NCBI RefSeq assembly: GCF_000612545.2
Contig: NZ_CP097800.1
Location: 6,044,501 to 6,108,500, forward strand
Length of the DNA: 64,000 bases
Source of the DNA: Streptomyces sp. PCS3-D2
GTDB lineage: Bacteria; Actinomycetota; Actinomycetes; Streptomycetales; Streptomycetaceae
Direction: 5' to 3'
Position numbers and translations under genes: made by a program. A model generated the notes under the pieces. The model saw only the letters and a list, made by a program, of their open reading frames with translations, was not told where the DNA came from and made no database searches. This document shows positions 32,262-41,360 of this stretch, in pieces; the stretch's first letter is position 1, and each line of letters begins with the position of its first letter.

Positions 32262-32277
32262 CCTACCGGTCGGTATG
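32262..32277. promoter_or_regulatory. TetR-like operator before the molybdopterin oxidoreductase
   Basis: On the minus strand the site reads CATACCGACCGGTAGG. It differs by one base from the 13-mer CATACCGACTGGT found at 47324 and 54635. It lies 50 nt before the ATG at 32327. Confidence 0.5.
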
Positions 32278-32326
32278 CTCGGTGTTCCCCGCATCCCGTG
32301 CCGCAGCCTGCCGCCCTGGAGGGCCC

Positions 32327-34525
32327 ATGCCCCGCACCGCCCTGCGCATCTGCCCCCTCTGTGAAGCCACCTGCGGCCTCACCCTCACCATCGAGGGCAC
32401 CGCGGTCACCGGTGCCCGCGGCGACCGCGAGGACGTCTTCAGCCGCGGCTTCATCTGTCCCAAGGGCGCCGCCTTCGGCCAGATCGACGCCGACCCCGAC
32501 CGCCTGCGCACCCCCCTCGTCCGCCGCGACGGGCAGCTCCGGGAGGCCACCTGGGAGGAGGCCTACGATGCCGTCGCCGCCGCCGTACCCCGCCTCGCCG
32601 GGGAGCACGGGCCCCAGTCCGTCGGCGTGGTCCTCGGCAACCCGAACGTGCACACCATGGCCGGCGCCCTCTACCCGCCGCTGCTCCTGAAGGCCCTCGG
32701 CACCCGCAACCTGTTCACCGCCAGCACGCTCGACCAGATGCCCAAGCACGTCTCCAGCGGCTTCCTCTTCGGCGACCCCCTGGCCATCCCGGTCCCCGAC
32801 CTCGACCGGACGGACTTCCTGCTCCTCCTGGGCGCCAATCCGGTCGAGTCCAACGGCTCGCTCTGTACGGCCCCCGACTTCCCCGGCCGCCTCAAGGCCC
32901 TGCGCGCCAGGGGCGGCACCCTGGTCGTCGTCGACCCGCGCCGCACCCGGACCGCCGCACTCGCCGACCGCCATCTCGCGCCGCGCCCCGGCACCGACGC
33001 ACTCCTGCTCGCCGCCCTCGCGCGCACCCTGCTCGTCGAGACGTCCGCCACCCCCGGGCCGCTCGGGGAACACCTCGAAGGACTCGGGGAACTCGGCGCA
33101 GCTCTCGGGAGTTTCACCCCCGAGGCCGTCGCACCCGCCTGCGACCTCACGGCCGACGAGATCCGCGGCCTCGCCCGCGAGCTCGCCGCCGCACCCACCG
33201 CCGCCGTCTACGGACGGATCGGCAGCTGCACCGTCGAACACGGCACGCTCGCCAGCTGGCTGGTCGACGTACTGAACATCCTCACCGGCAACCTCGACCG
33301 GCCCGGCGGGGTCCTCTTCCCGCTCTCCGCCACCGACCGCGCCCCCGGGCCGGCCGGCCCCGGAAAGGGGTTCGCGGTCGGCCGCTGGCACAGCCGGGTC
33401 AGCGGACATCCCGAGGCCAAGAGCGAACTGCCCATCGCCGCTCTGGCCGAGGAGATCGAGACACCGGGGGAGGGACGGATCCGCACCCTGATCGCCATCG
33501 CCGCCAATCCCGTCCTCTCCGCACCCGACGGCGACCGCCTCGACCGGGCGCTGGCCGGCCTCGACTTCATGCTCTCGGTCGACCCGTACCTGAACGAGAC
33601 CTCCCGCCATGCCCACGTCGTGCTCCCGCCACCACCGCCTGCGCAGAGCGCGCACTTCGACTTCGCCTTCAACGCCTTCGCCGTACGCAACCAGGCCCGC
33701 TACTCACCGCCCGCGGTCCCGCTGGAGGAGGGGCGGATGGACGAGTGCGAGATCCACGCGCGCCTGATCCTCGCGGTGTCGGGGCTGCACGGAGCCCCGC
33801 CGGCAGCCGTCGACGAGCGCGTCATCTCCGACGCGCTCGCCCGCGCCGCCGCGGACGCCCGCTCGCCACTGCACGGCACCGACCCGTCCGCGCAGGCGGG
33901 CAGGCTGACCGGACGTACGGGCCCGGAGCGGCGGCTGGACATGATGCTGCGCCTCGGGCCGTACGGGCTCGGCCTCGACGACCTGCTCAAGGCGCCGCAC
34001 GGCATCGACCTGGGCCCGCTGCGGCCCCGGCTCCGGGAGGTGCTGAAGACGCGCAGCGGCAAGGTCGAGCTGCTCCCGGAGCCGATCGCGGCCGAGCTCC
34101 CCACGCTGCGCGCGGCGCTCGCCGACCGCCCCGCCGCCCTGGTCCTCGTGGGCCGCCGCCACTTGCGGTCCAACAACAGCTGGCTGCACAACGTCCCGGC
34201 CCTCACCGGAGGTTCCAACCGGTGCACCCTCCAGGTCCACCCGCAGGACGCGGCGCGGCTGGGTCTCACCCACGGAGGCCGGGCCAGGGTCGCCGGCGAC
34301 GGCGGGAGCCTGGAGGTCCCCGTCGAGGTCACCGACGCCGTCCGCACGGGAGTGGTGAGCCTCCCGCACGGGTGGGGCCACGACCGCTCGGGCGCCCGGC
34401 TCGGCGTCGCCTCCGCCGTCCCGGGCGCCAACGTCAACCAGCTGCTCGACGGGACCCGGATCGACCGCCTCTCCGGCACGGCCGTACTCAACGCCTTCCC
34501 CGTAGAGCTGACACCTCTGCCCTGA
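32327..34525 (+). CDS. Molybdopterin-dependent oxidoreductase (formate/nitrate-type catalytic subunit)
   Basis: A 732-residue bis-MGD enzyme. The N-terminal [4Fe-4S] motif is CPLCEATC followed by GFICPKG, with four cysteines in the right order. The GDPLAIPVPDL and LLLGANPVESNGS regions bind the pterin, and the C-terminal molydopterin-binding domain has LRSNNSWLHNVPAL and HGWGHDRSGA. The metal ligand position is not certain; no selenocysteine codon is seen. There is no Tat signal, so it is cytosolic. It stands alone without electron-transfer subunits, which leaves the substrate open. GGAGGG precedes ATG 32327. It is followed by the citrate-type transporter after 73 nt. Confidence 0.9.
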   Translation: MPRTALRICPLCEATCGLTLTIEGTAVTGARGDREDVFSRGFICPKGAAFGQIDADPDRLRTPLVRRDGQLREATWEEAYDAVAAAVPRLAGEHGPQSVGVVLGNPNVHTMAGALYPPLLLKALGTRNLFTASTLDQMPKHVSSGFLFGDPLAIPVPDLDRTDFLLLLGANPVESNGSLCTAPDFPGRLKALRARGGTLVVVDPRRTRTAALADRHLAPRPGTDALLLAALARTLLVETSATPGPLGEHLEGLGELGAALGSFTPEAVAPACDLTADEIRGLARELAAAPTAAVYGRIGSCTVEHGTLASWLVDVLNILTGNLDRPGGVLFPLSATDRAPGPAGPGKGFAVGRWHSRVSGHPEAKSELPIAALAEEIETPGEGRIRTLIAIAANPVLSAPDGDRLDRALAGLDFMLSVDPYLNETSRHAHVVLPPPPPAQSAHFDFAFNAFAVRNQARYSPPAVPLEEGRMDECEIHARLILAVSGLHGAPPAAVDERVISDALARAAADARSPLHGTDPSAQAGRLTGRTGPERRLDMMLRLGPYGLGLDDLLKAPHGIDLGPLRPRLREVLKTRSGKVELLPEPIAAELPTLRAALADRPAALVLVGRRHLRSNNSWLHNVPALTGGSNRCTLQVHPQDAARLGLTHGGRARVAGDGGSLEVPVEVTDAVRTGVVSLPHGWGHDRSGARLGVASAVPGANVNQLLDGTRIDRLSGTAVLNAFPVELTPLP

Positions 34526-34598
34526 GCTGGGGTTTTGCTCATACTGCTCACGCGCTGACGTCTTGTTGGCCACAGGGGGCGGCTCCTACCGTCCCCCC

Positions 34599-36146
34599 AT
34601 GCTGACCTTCCTCGGCTTCGCCATGATCGCGACCTTCCTGGTCCTGATCATGATGAAGAAAATGTCGCCCATCGCGGCGCTCGTCCTCATCTCCGCACTG
34701 TTCTGCGTGTTCGCGGGGAAGGGCGCACACCTCGGTGACTACGTCATCGAAGGCGTCGGCAAGCTGGCACCGACCGCCGCCATGCTGATGTTCGCCATCG
34801 TCTACTTCGGCCTGATGATCGACGTCGGACTCTTCGACCCGATCGTCAGAGGCATCCTGCGCTTCTGTGGGGCCGATCCGTTGCGCGTCGTGGTCGGCAC
34901 GGCCGTTCTCGCCGCGATCGTCTCCCTCGACGGCGACGGATCGACCACCTTCATGATCACCGTCTCGGCCCTGTATCCGCTCTACAAGCGGCTGGGTCTC
35001 AGCCTGGTCGTCATGACGGGCGTCGCGGCCACGGCCAACGGCGTCATGAACACCCTGCCCTGGGGCGGCCCCACGGCCCGCGCGGCCACAGCCCTCCAGC
35101 TCGATGCCGCCGACATCTTCGTCCCGATGATCCCGGCCCTCGCGGTGGGCCTGCTCTTCGTGTTCGCCCTGGCGTACGTCCTCGGGCTGAAGGAACGCCG
35201 CCGCGTCGGAGTGCTCGCGCTTCCCGGCCGGGAGGCTCCCGGGGGTGTCGGGGGCCCCGCGGACGCCCGCGAGGACCTGGTCGGTGCCGCGGCCGGAAGC
35301 GCCGCCGGGCCGGTCCCCGTCGGACCCGCGGTGCCGGGCGCGGCCACCCGGCCTGCGTCCGCCGCCGACCCCGTGTCCGCCGGCGGAAACGCCGACTCAG
35401 CGCAAGCTCCCGCCCCCGACACGGGCCCCGGGACCTCCCTCGGTTCCATTCCCGGTTCCGTTCCCGCCTCCCTGCCCGGCGCCACGCCCGGGGACGAGGA
35501 CGGCTTCCGGGGCCTCGACCCCGACCGGCCCACCCTGCGCCCCCGCCTCTACTGGTTCAATGCCGGCCTGACCCTTGCCCTCCTCACCGCGATGATCATG
35601 GAGTGGCTGCCCATCCCGGTGCTGTTCCTGCTCGGCGCCGCCCTCGCTCTCACGGTCAACTTCCCGCACATGCCCGACCAGAAGGCCCGGATCGCCGCCC
35701 ACGCCGACAACGTCCTCAACGTCGCCGGCATGGTCTTCGCAGCCGCCGTCTTCACCGGGGTCCTCAGCGGCACCGGCATGGTCGAGCACATGGCCGACTG
35801 GCTCGTCGGCGCCGTCCCCGAGGGCATGGGCCCGCACATGGCGCTGGTCACCGGCCTGCTCAGCCTGCCGCTCACCTACTTCATGTCCAATGACGGCTTC
35901 TACTTCGGGGTCCTGCCCGTCCTGGCCGAGGCCGGCGCCGCCCACGGGGTCTCCGCGGTCGAGATCGCCCGTGCGTCCCTCGTCGGCCAGGCACTGCACA
36001 TGTCGAGCCCACTGGTTCCCGCCGTCTACGTCCTGGTCGGCATGGCCAAGGTCGAATTCGGCGACCACACCCGCTTCACCGTGAAGGGGGCGGCCCTCAC
36101 CTCGCTCGCCGTCCTCACGGCGGCGATGCTTTTCGGCATCATCTGA
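34599..36146 (+). CDS. CitMHS-family metal-citrate transporter
   Basis: A 515-residue secondary transporter of the CitMHS family, which imports citrate complexed with divalent or ferric metal together with protons. Family marks are FVLIMMKKMSPIAALVLI, SLDGDGSTTFMITVSALYPLYKR, NTLPWGGPTARAATAL and, in the second half, LPLTYFMSNDGFYFGVLPVL. From memory, the S. coelicolor member of this region (SCO1710) transports metal-citrate. Between the halves an insertion of about 110 Gly/Pro/Ala-rich residues (about 208-318) replaces the usual shorter loop and is probably cytoplasmic and disordered. The start ATG 34599 removes a non-conserved extension. Membrane helices number about eleven to twelve. Confidence 0.92.
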   Translation: MLTFLGFAMIATFLVLIMMKKMSPIAALVLISALFCVFAGKGAHLGDYVIEGVGKLAPTAAMLMFAIVYFGLMIDVGLFDPIVRGILRFCGADPLRVVVGTAVLAAIVSLDGDGSTTFMITVSALYPLYKRLGLSLVVMTGVAATANGVMNTLPWGGPTARAATALQLDAADIFVPMIPALAVGLLFVFALAYVLGLKERRRVGVLALPGREAPGGVGGPADAREDLVGAAAGSAAGPVPVGPAVPGAATRPASAADPVSAGGNADSAQAPAPDTGPGTSLGSIPGSVPASLPGATPGDEDGFRGLDPDRPTLRPRLYWFNAGLTLALLTAMIMEWLPIPVLFLLGAALALTVNFPHMPDQKARIAAHADNVLNVAGMVFAAAVFTGVLSGTGMVEHMADWLVGAVPEGMGPHMALVTGLLSLPLTYFMSNDGFYFGVLPVLAEAGAAHGVSAVEIARASLVGQALHMSSPLVPAVYVLVGMAKVEFGDHTRFTVKGAALTSLAVLTAAMLFGII

Positions 36147-36242
36147 CCCTTGCCGCCTCCGCCCGGCGAAACCGCCGCCGCCCGTTTGTAGGGTGGCGGG
36201 GAGGTCGGATCCACGCGCACGCGCGCACTCGGGAGGAATGCC

Positions 36243-37655
36243 ATGAAGGCCCAGGACGGGATGTACATCGACGGCGCATGGCGGCCTGCCGTCGGGACCG
36301 GCCGGATCGACGTCGTCAACCCGGCCGACGGCCAGGTCATCGCCCAGGTCCCGGCCGGCACCGAAGAGGACGTGGACGCGGCCGTGCGCGCCGCCCGCGC
36401 GGCCCTGCCCCTCTGGTCGGCCACGCCTCCCGCCGAGCGGGCCGCCCTGATCGGCGCGCTCCGTGACGCGCTCCAGGCCCGCAAGGCCGAGCTGACCGAG
36501 ACCGTCACCTCCGAACTCGGCGCCCCGCTGCCCTTCGCCAAGGCCGTCCACGTCGGTTCGTCGATCGCCGTGGTCTCCACCTACGTCGAGCTCGCCGCCT
36601 CGTACTCCTTCGAGGAGCGCATCGGGAACTCCACCGTCCTCATGGAGCCGGTCGGTGTGGTCGGGGCCATCACGCCCTGGAACTATCCGCTGTACCAGGT
36701 CGTTGCAAAGGTGGCGCCCGCTCTCGCCGCCGGCTGCACCCTCGTCCTGAAGCCGGCGGAGGACACCCCGCTGACCGCGCAGCTCTTCGCCGAAGCCGTG
36801 CACGAGGCGGGGATCCCGGCCGGAGTCTTCAACCTGGTGACCGGCACCGGCCCCGTCGCCGGCCAGGCCCTGGCCGCCCACGAGGGAGTCGACTTCGTCT
36901 CGTTCACCGGCTCGACCGCCGTCGGCAAGCAGGTCGGCGCCACGGCCGGCGCCGCCGTCAAGCGCGTCGCCCTCGAACTGGGCGGCAAGTCGGCGAACGT
37001 CATCCTGCCCGGGGCCGACCTGCCCAGGGCCGTCGCGGCGGGCGTCGGCCACGTCATGAACAACACCGGCCAGAGCTGCAACGCGCTCACCCGGATGCTC
37101 GTCCACCGGGACCAGTACGAGGAGGCCGTCTCGCTCGCGGTCGCCGCCGTGGCCGACCACCCCACCGGCGACCCGCGCGCGGCGGGCACCCGCGTCGGCC
37201 CCGTCGTCAACGCCAAGCAGTACGAGCGCGTCCGCGGTTTCATCGCCAAGGGCGTGGAGGAGGGCGCGCGCCTGGTCGCGGGCGGACCGGAAGCGCCGCA
37301 CGAGCAGGGCTACTTCATCTCCCCGACCGTGTTCGCCGACGTCACCCCCGACATGGCCATCGCCCAGGAGGAGATCTTCGGCCCCGTGCTGTCGATTCTG
37401 GCCTACGAGGACGAGGAGGAGGCCCTGCGCATCGCCAACGGCACCGTCTACGGCCTGGGCGGCGCCGTCTGGGCAGCGGACGAGGAGACCGCCGCCGCCT
37501 TCGCTCGCCGCATGGACACCGGGCAGGTGGACATCAACGGCGGGCGCTACAACATCCTCGCGCCCTTCGGCGGTCACAAGCAGTCGGGTGTCGGCCGCGA
37601 GCTGGGCCCGCACGGCCTGGCCGAGTACCTCCAGACCAAGTCCCTGCAGTTCTGA
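36243..37655 (+). CDS. NAD(P)-dependent aldehyde dehydrogenase
   Basis: A 470-residue ALDH superfamily enzyme that oxidises an aldehyde to the acid. Conserved motifs are GAITPWNYPLYQ (nucleotide fold), LKPAEDTPLTA, SFTGSTAVGK, the glutamate in LELGGKSAN, and the catalytic Cys279 in NNTGQSCNALTRM; the C-terminal PFGGHKQSGVGRELG is also typical. GGGAGG stands before ATG 36243. The alcohol dehydrogenase gene follows in the same direction after 110 nt, so the two may oxidise an alcohol to an acid in sequence. The substrate is not determinable. Confidence 0.95.
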   Translation: MKAQDGMYIDGAWRPAVGTGRIDVVNPADGQVIAQVPAGTEEDVDAAVRAARAALPLWSATPPAERAALIGALRDALQARKAELTETVTSELGAPLPFAKAVHVGSSIAVVSTYVELAASYSFEERIGNSTVLMEPVGVVGAITPWNYPLYQVVAKVAPALAAGCTLVLKPAEDTPLTAQLFAEAVHEAGIPAGVFNLVTGTGPVAGQALAAHEGVDFVSFTGSTAVGKQVGATAGAAVKRVALELGGKSANVILPGADLPRAVAAGVGHVMNNTGQSCNALTRMLVHRDQYEEAVSLAVAAVADHPTGDPRAAGTRVGPVVNAKQYERVRGFIAKGVEEGARLVAGGPEAPHEQGYFISPTVFADVTPDMAIAQEEIFGPVLSILAYEDEEEALRIANGTVYGLGGAVWAADEETAAAFARRMDTGQVDINGGRYNILAPFGGHKQSGVGRELGPHGLAEYLQTKSLQF

Positions 37656-37663
37656 GCCGCAGC

Positions 37664-37690
37664 ACCCGCGCCACCCGCGCCACCCGCGCC
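37664..37690. repeat. Three 9-bp tandem repeats
   Basis: ACCCGCGCC occurs three times in a row in the spacer between the aldehyde and alcohol dehydrogenase genes. It looks like a short slipped-strand expansion. Confidence 0.65.
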
Positions 37691-37765
37691 GGCCGCAGCA
37701 CCCGCCCCGCCTGCGCCGTGCGCAGTCCCGCATCCGCCCCAGCACCGAAAGTCGAGACGACGCCC

Positions 37766-38845
37766 ATGGTCCGCGCCGCCATCCTGCCCGCCGTCGGAGC
37801 ACCGCTGGAGACCAGGGAGATCGTGCTGCCCGATCCCGGTCCCGGGCAGGTCCGCGTCAGATTGGCCGCGGCCGGCGTCTGCCACTCCGACCTGTCGCTC
37901 TCCGACGGCACCATGCGGGTCCCGGTGCCCGCCGTCCTCGGCCACGAGGGCGCGGGCACGGTCCTCGCCGTCGGGGAGGGCGTCACCCACGTCGCTCCCG
38001 GCGACGGCGTCGTGCTCAACTGGGCTCCGTCGTGCGGGAAGTGCCACCATTGCGGCATCGGCGAGGTCTGGCTCTGCGCGACCGCACTCGCCGGGGTCGG
38101 GGACGTCCACGCGCACGACGCCGCGGGCGTCGCACTGCATCCCGGGCTGAACGTGGCCGCGTTCGCCGAGGAGACCGTCGTCGCGGCCAACTGCGTGCTG
38201 CCCGCACCCGCGGGCATCCCGCTCGCCGAGGCCGCCCTGCTCGGTTGCGCCGTCCTCACCGGCTACGGGGCCGTCCACCACAGCGCCCAGGTCCGTCCGG
38301 GCGAGTCGGTCGCCGTCTTCGGCGTCGGCGGAGTCGGCCTGGCCGCGCTCCAGGCCGCGCGGATCGCGCAGGCGGGCCGGGTCGTCGCCGTCGACGTGTC
38401 ACCGGCCAAGGAGGAGCTGGCACGCGCGGCCGGAGCCACCGAGTTCGTGCTCGCCTCGGACACCACGGCCCAGCAGATCCGTGCGCTCACGGGCGGGCAC
38501 GGTGCGGACGTCGCCGTCGAGTGCGTCGGCCGGGCCGAGACCATCCGCGGGGCCTGGGAGTCGACCCGCCGCGGCGGTCGCACCACGGTCGTCGGCATCG
38601 GCGGCAAGGAACAGCGGGTCACCTTCCACGCGCTGGAGATCTTCCACTTCGCCCGCACCCTCACCGGTTGCGTCTACGGCAACAGCGACCCGGCGCGCGA
38701 CCTCCCGGTGATCGCCGAGCACGTCCGCGCGGGCCGCTTCGACCTGGGCGCCATGGTGACCGACCGGATCACCCTCGACGACATTCCGGCCGCGTTCGAT
38801 GCCATGCTCGCGGGCACGGGCGGTCGCTCGCTCGTCGTCTTCTAG
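37766..38845 (+). CDS. Zinc-dependent alcohol dehydrogenase (MDR class III-like)
   Basis: A 359-residue medium-chain dehydrogenase. Catalytic zinc ligands lie in GVCHSD (Cys39, approximately) and GHEGAG (His near 61), with a further Cys in LGCAVLTGYGA. The structural-zinc lobe shows SCGKCHHCGIGEVWLC, four cysteines. The nucleotide fold is VFGVGGVGLAALQAAR with a D in VAVDVS suggesting NAD preference. The family also includes S-(hydroxymethyl)mycothiol-type enzymes, but the substrate is unproven. ATG 37766 is chosen for the typical MVRAAIL start. It pairs with the upstream aldehyde dehydrogenase. Confidence 0.93.
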   Translation: MVRAAILPAVGAPLETREIVLPDPGPGQVRVRLAAAGVCHSDLSLSDGTMRVPVPAVLGHEGAGTVLAVGEGVTHVAPGDGVVLNWAPSCGKCHHCGIGEVWLCATALAGVGDVHAHDAAGVALHPGLNVAAFAEETVVAANCVLPAPAGIPLAEAALLGCAVLTGYGAVHHSAQVRPGESVAVFGVGGVGLAALQAARIAQAGRVVAVDVSPAKEELARAAGATEFVLASDTTAQQIRALTGGHGADVAVECVGRAETIRGAWESTRRGGRTTVVGIGGKEQRVTFHALEIFHFARTLTGCVYGNSDPARDLPVIAEHVRAGRFDLGAMVTDRITLDDIPAAFDAMLAGTGGRSLVVF

Positions 38846-38957
38846 GCGCGGACCAGCCAGAGCGCGGACGCGCGACCCTCCGCGCCGGGCCCTGCCGTCT
38901 GTCGCCGGTCCTGCCGTCTGCCGCCGGGCCCTGCTGGCCGCCGCGCCCGAGCGGGAG

Positions 38958-39608
38958 TCAGCCGCCGCGGCTCGCCTGCGTCAGCGCCTCGTACTGCAGG
39001 GCCAGTCCGTCCAGCAGTGCCTGCAGGCCCGTCTCGAACGCGCCCTCGTCCACCTCGCGCTGCCGCTCGGCCAGCAGGTGCGCCTGGCCCAGGTGCGGGT
39101 AGTCGGCCGGGTCGTAGGCCGCGCGGTCGTCCACGAAGCCCCGGGCGAAGGACCCCACCGCCGAGCCCAGGATGAAGTACCGCATGAGCGCGCCGATCCG
39201 GGTGGCCTGCGCAGCCGGCCACCCCGCTTCCGTCATGGCGCCGAATACGGCGTCCGCGACCCGCAGCCCGGCCGGACGGCGCCCGGGCCCGCGTGCCAGC
39301 ACCGGCACGATGTGGGGATGGTCCGCGAGGGCGTCCCGGTACGAATGCGCCCACGCCTGCAGGGACGCCCGCCAGTCGGTCCCCCCGTCGAACATCGACA
39401 GGTCGACCCGCGAGCTCACCGCGTCGGCCACCGCGTCCAGGATCTCGTCCTTGGTGCGGAAGTGGTTGTAGAGGGAGGGGCCGCTGACCCCGAGGGCGGC
39501 CGCCAGCCGCCGGGTCGACACCGCCTCCAGCCCCTCCGCGTCGACCAGCGCCCCGGCCGCCTCGACGATCCGGTCCCGGCTGAGAAGGGGCTTGCGCGGT
39601 CTGGCCAT
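38958..39608 (-). CDS. TetR-family regulator divergent from an acyl-CoA dehydrogenase
   Basis: A 216-residue regulator starting MARPRKPLLSRDRIVEAAG at ATG 39608. The helix-turn-helix is STRRLAAALGVSGPSLYNHFRTK (quoted as a region, about 31-53). The C-terminal half is of the TetR_C type with LMRYFILGSAVGSFARGFVDD. The 82-nt spacer to the divergent acyl-CoA dehydrogenase holds an inverted repeat (39638-39654), so this protein probably represses itself and that gene. Ligands of similar regulators are often acyl-CoAs. Confidence 0.88.
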   Translation of the reverse strand: MARPRKPLLSRDRIVEAAGALVDAEGLEAVSTRRLAAALGVSGPSLYNHFRTKDEILDAVADAVSSRVDLSMFDGGTDWRASLQAWAHSYRDALADHPHIVPVLARGPGRRPAGLRVADAVFGAMTEAGWPAAQATRIGALMRYFILGSAVGSFARGFVDDRAAYDPADYPHLGQAHLLAERQREVDEGAFETGLQALLDGLALQYEALTQASRGG

Positions 39609-39637
39609 GCGCCACATAGTAAAGCCTGCCCACCGAA

Positions 39638-39654
39638 AACTACCGGTGCTAGTT
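39638..39654. promoter_or_regulatory. Candidate TetR operator in divergent promoter
   Basis: AACTA and TAGTT arms flank a CCGGTGC core, giving AACTACCGGTGCTAGTT, between the TetR gene (start 39608) and the acyl-CoA dehydrogenase (start 39691). Confidence 0.5.
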
Positions 39655-39690
39655 AAAGCGCCGGCCGCCACCCGCCCGGAGGAGGTCCCG

Positions 39691-40842
39691 GTGAACCTGG
39701 AGCTCAGCGAGGAGCAGAGCGCCGTACGCCGTCTCGCCCGCGAGTTCACCGAGCGCGAGATCGTCCCCCACGCCGCCGAGTGGGACCGTGCCGAGAGCGT
39801 GGACCGGGCCATCGTGAAGAAGCTGGGCGCGCTCGGGTTCCTCGGCCTGACCGTCCCCGAGGAGTACGGAGGCTCGGGCGGCGACCACCTCTCCTACGCC
39901 CTCGTCACCGAGGAACTGGGCCGCGGTGACTCCGCGGTGCGCGGTATCGTCTCCGTCTCCCTCGGCCTGGTCGCCAAGACCGTCGCTGCCTGGGGCACCG
40001 AGGAACAGAAGCGGACCTGGCTGCCCGGCCTGTGCTCCGGCGACGCACTCGGCTGCTTCGGGCTGACCGAGCCCGGTACCGGTTCCGACGCCGCGAACCT
40101 CACCACCCGGGCCGTGCGCGAGGGCGACTCGTACGTCCTGCACGGGACCAAGACGTTCATCAGCAACGGCACCTGGGCCGACGTCGTGATCCTCTTCGCC
40201 CGCACCGGCGAGGAGCCGGGCCACCGCGGCGTCTGCGCCTTTCTCGTCCCCACCGGCACGCCCGGGCTGACGCGCCGCGAGATCCGCGGCAAGCTCGGCC
40301 TGCGCGGCCAGGCCACCTCCGAACTGGTCCTCGACGGCGTCCGCGTGCCCGCCTCCGCGATGCTCGGCCCGGCGGACAAGGGCTTCTCGGTGGCCATGTC
40401 GGCACTTGCCAAGGGCCGCATGTCGGTCGCCGCGGGCTGCGTCGGTATCGCGCAGGCCGCACTGGACGCGGCCGTCTCGTACGCCGCTCACCGCGAGCAG
40501 TTCGGCAAACCCATCGCCCACCACCAGCTGGTCCAGGAGCTCATCGCCGACATCTCGGTCGATGTGGACGCGGCTCGGCTGCTGACCTGGCGTGTCGCCG
40601 ACCTCGTCGACCGAGGGCGGCCCTTCGCCACCGAGTCCTCCACCGCGAAGCTCTTCGCCTCCGAGGCTGCCGTGCGTGCCGCGGGCAACGCCCTCCAGGT
40701 GCACGGCGGTTACGGCTACATCGACGAGTACCCGACCGGCAAGCTGCTCCGTGACGCCCGCGTGGCGACCCTGTACGAGGGCACCAGCCAGATCCAGAAA
40801 CTCCTCATCGGACGTGCCCGCACCGGGGTTTCCGCCTTCTGA
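39691..40842 (+). CDS. Acyl-CoA dehydrogenase
   Basis: A 383-residue FAD enzyme forming the alpha-beta double bond of acyl-CoA. Motifs are GFLGLTVPEEYGGSG, CFGLTEPGTGSDAANL, KTFISNGTWADV, and RKIA-type C-terminal QFGKPIAHHQLVQELIADI. The catalytic base is expected near YEGTSQIQKLLIGR. GTG 39691 is chosen because GGAGGAGG stands just before it and ELSEEQSAVRRLAREF begins the domain; an upstream in-frame ATG would run across the operator. It is divergent from a TetR gene that likely controls it. Chain-length preference is unknown. Confidence 0.94.
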   Translation: MNLELSEEQSAVRRLAREFTEREIVPHAAEWDRAESVDRAIVKKLGALGFLGLTVPEEYGGSGGDHLSYALVTEELGRGDSAVRGIVSVSLGLVAKTVAAWGTEEQKRTWLPGLCSGDALGCFGLTEPGTGSDAANLTTRAVREGDSYVLHGTKTFISNGTWADVVILFARTGEEPGHRGVCAFLVPTGTPGLTRREIRGKLGLRGQATSELVLDGVRVPASAMLGPADKGFSVAMSALAKGRMSVAAGCVGIAQAALDAAVSYAAHREQFGKPIAHHQLVQELIADISVDVDAARLLTWRVADLVDRGRPFATESSTAKLFASEAAVRAAGNALQVHGGYGYIDEYPTGKLLRDARVATLYEGTSQIQKLLIGRARTGVSAF

Positions 40843-40922
40843 GTCGCCCGCGGGCCCGGCTGAGTATCCGCATGAGTATGTGCGCGGATGTGCTCTCCAG
40901 CGGCCGGCCCGATGCTCGACGC

Positions 40923-41210
40923 ATGAACGAGACACCGGTCAAGCAGCAGAGCACGGGGGCGTACTACGGACAGGCCGTCGCCTCCTTCGCCGTCGCCCTC
41001 GTGGCCGTGGCCGTGGGGATCTACCGCCTGGAGGCGGACGGCTGGGTCCGCGCCTTCCTCGGGATCGCGGTCCTCTACCTCACCACCTCGGCCTTCACGC
41101 TCGCCAAGGTGATCCGCGACCGCCAGGAGGTCACACAGATCGTCAGCCGCGTGGACCAGGCAAGAATGGAGAAGATGATGGCCGAGTACGACCCCTTCGC
41201 TCCAAAGTAA
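40923..41210 (+). CDS. YiaA/YiaB-type two-helix membrane protein
   Basis: A 95-residue protein with two transmembrane helices (about 19-38 and 43-63: YYGQAVASFAVALVAVAVGIY and FLGIAVLYLTTSAFTLAKVI, shown as short regions). The conserved TSAFTLAKVIRDRQE turn matches the YiaA/B two-helix domain. The cytoplasmic tail is charged. The function of the family is not known. ATG 40923 starts the domain properly; an earlier ATG at 40872 would add a non-conserved extension. Confidence 0.82.
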   Translation: MNETPVKQQSTGAYYGQAVASFAVALVAVAVGIYRLEADGWVRAFLGIAVLYLTTSAFTLAKVIRDRQEVTQIVSRVDQARMEKMMAEYDPFAPK

Positions 41211-41264
41211 CCGAAATTACCGAAATATCCGAAGCGGCCGAAGTGGCCGAGGTGGCCGAGACGG
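41211..41264. repeat. Degenerate 9-bp tandem repeat array
   Basis: Six units with consensus CCGAA/GNNNG follow the YiaA/B stop directly (CCGAAATTA, CCGAAATAT, CCGAAGCGG, CCGAAGTGG, CCGAGGTGG, CCGAGACGG). The first units are unusually AT-rich for this genome. Confidence 0.6.
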
Positions 41265-41297
41265 CTGCACGGGCCGGACCGGCGGGCGCGAACGACC

Positions 41298-41311
41298 TAA
41301 GCGCTTGCTCA
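41298..41311. promoter_or_regulatory. TetR operator, copy 1 (before TetR 41361)
   Basis: TAAGCGCTTGCTCA, an imperfect palindrome, lies 50 nt before the TetR start. The identical 14-mer occurs before the MaoC gene at 42564. Confidence 0.65.
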
Positions 41312-41360
41312 CCTTCCGTGTAGGGTGTTCACTTCCGAACGGTGAAGAGGTGAGTGGGCG

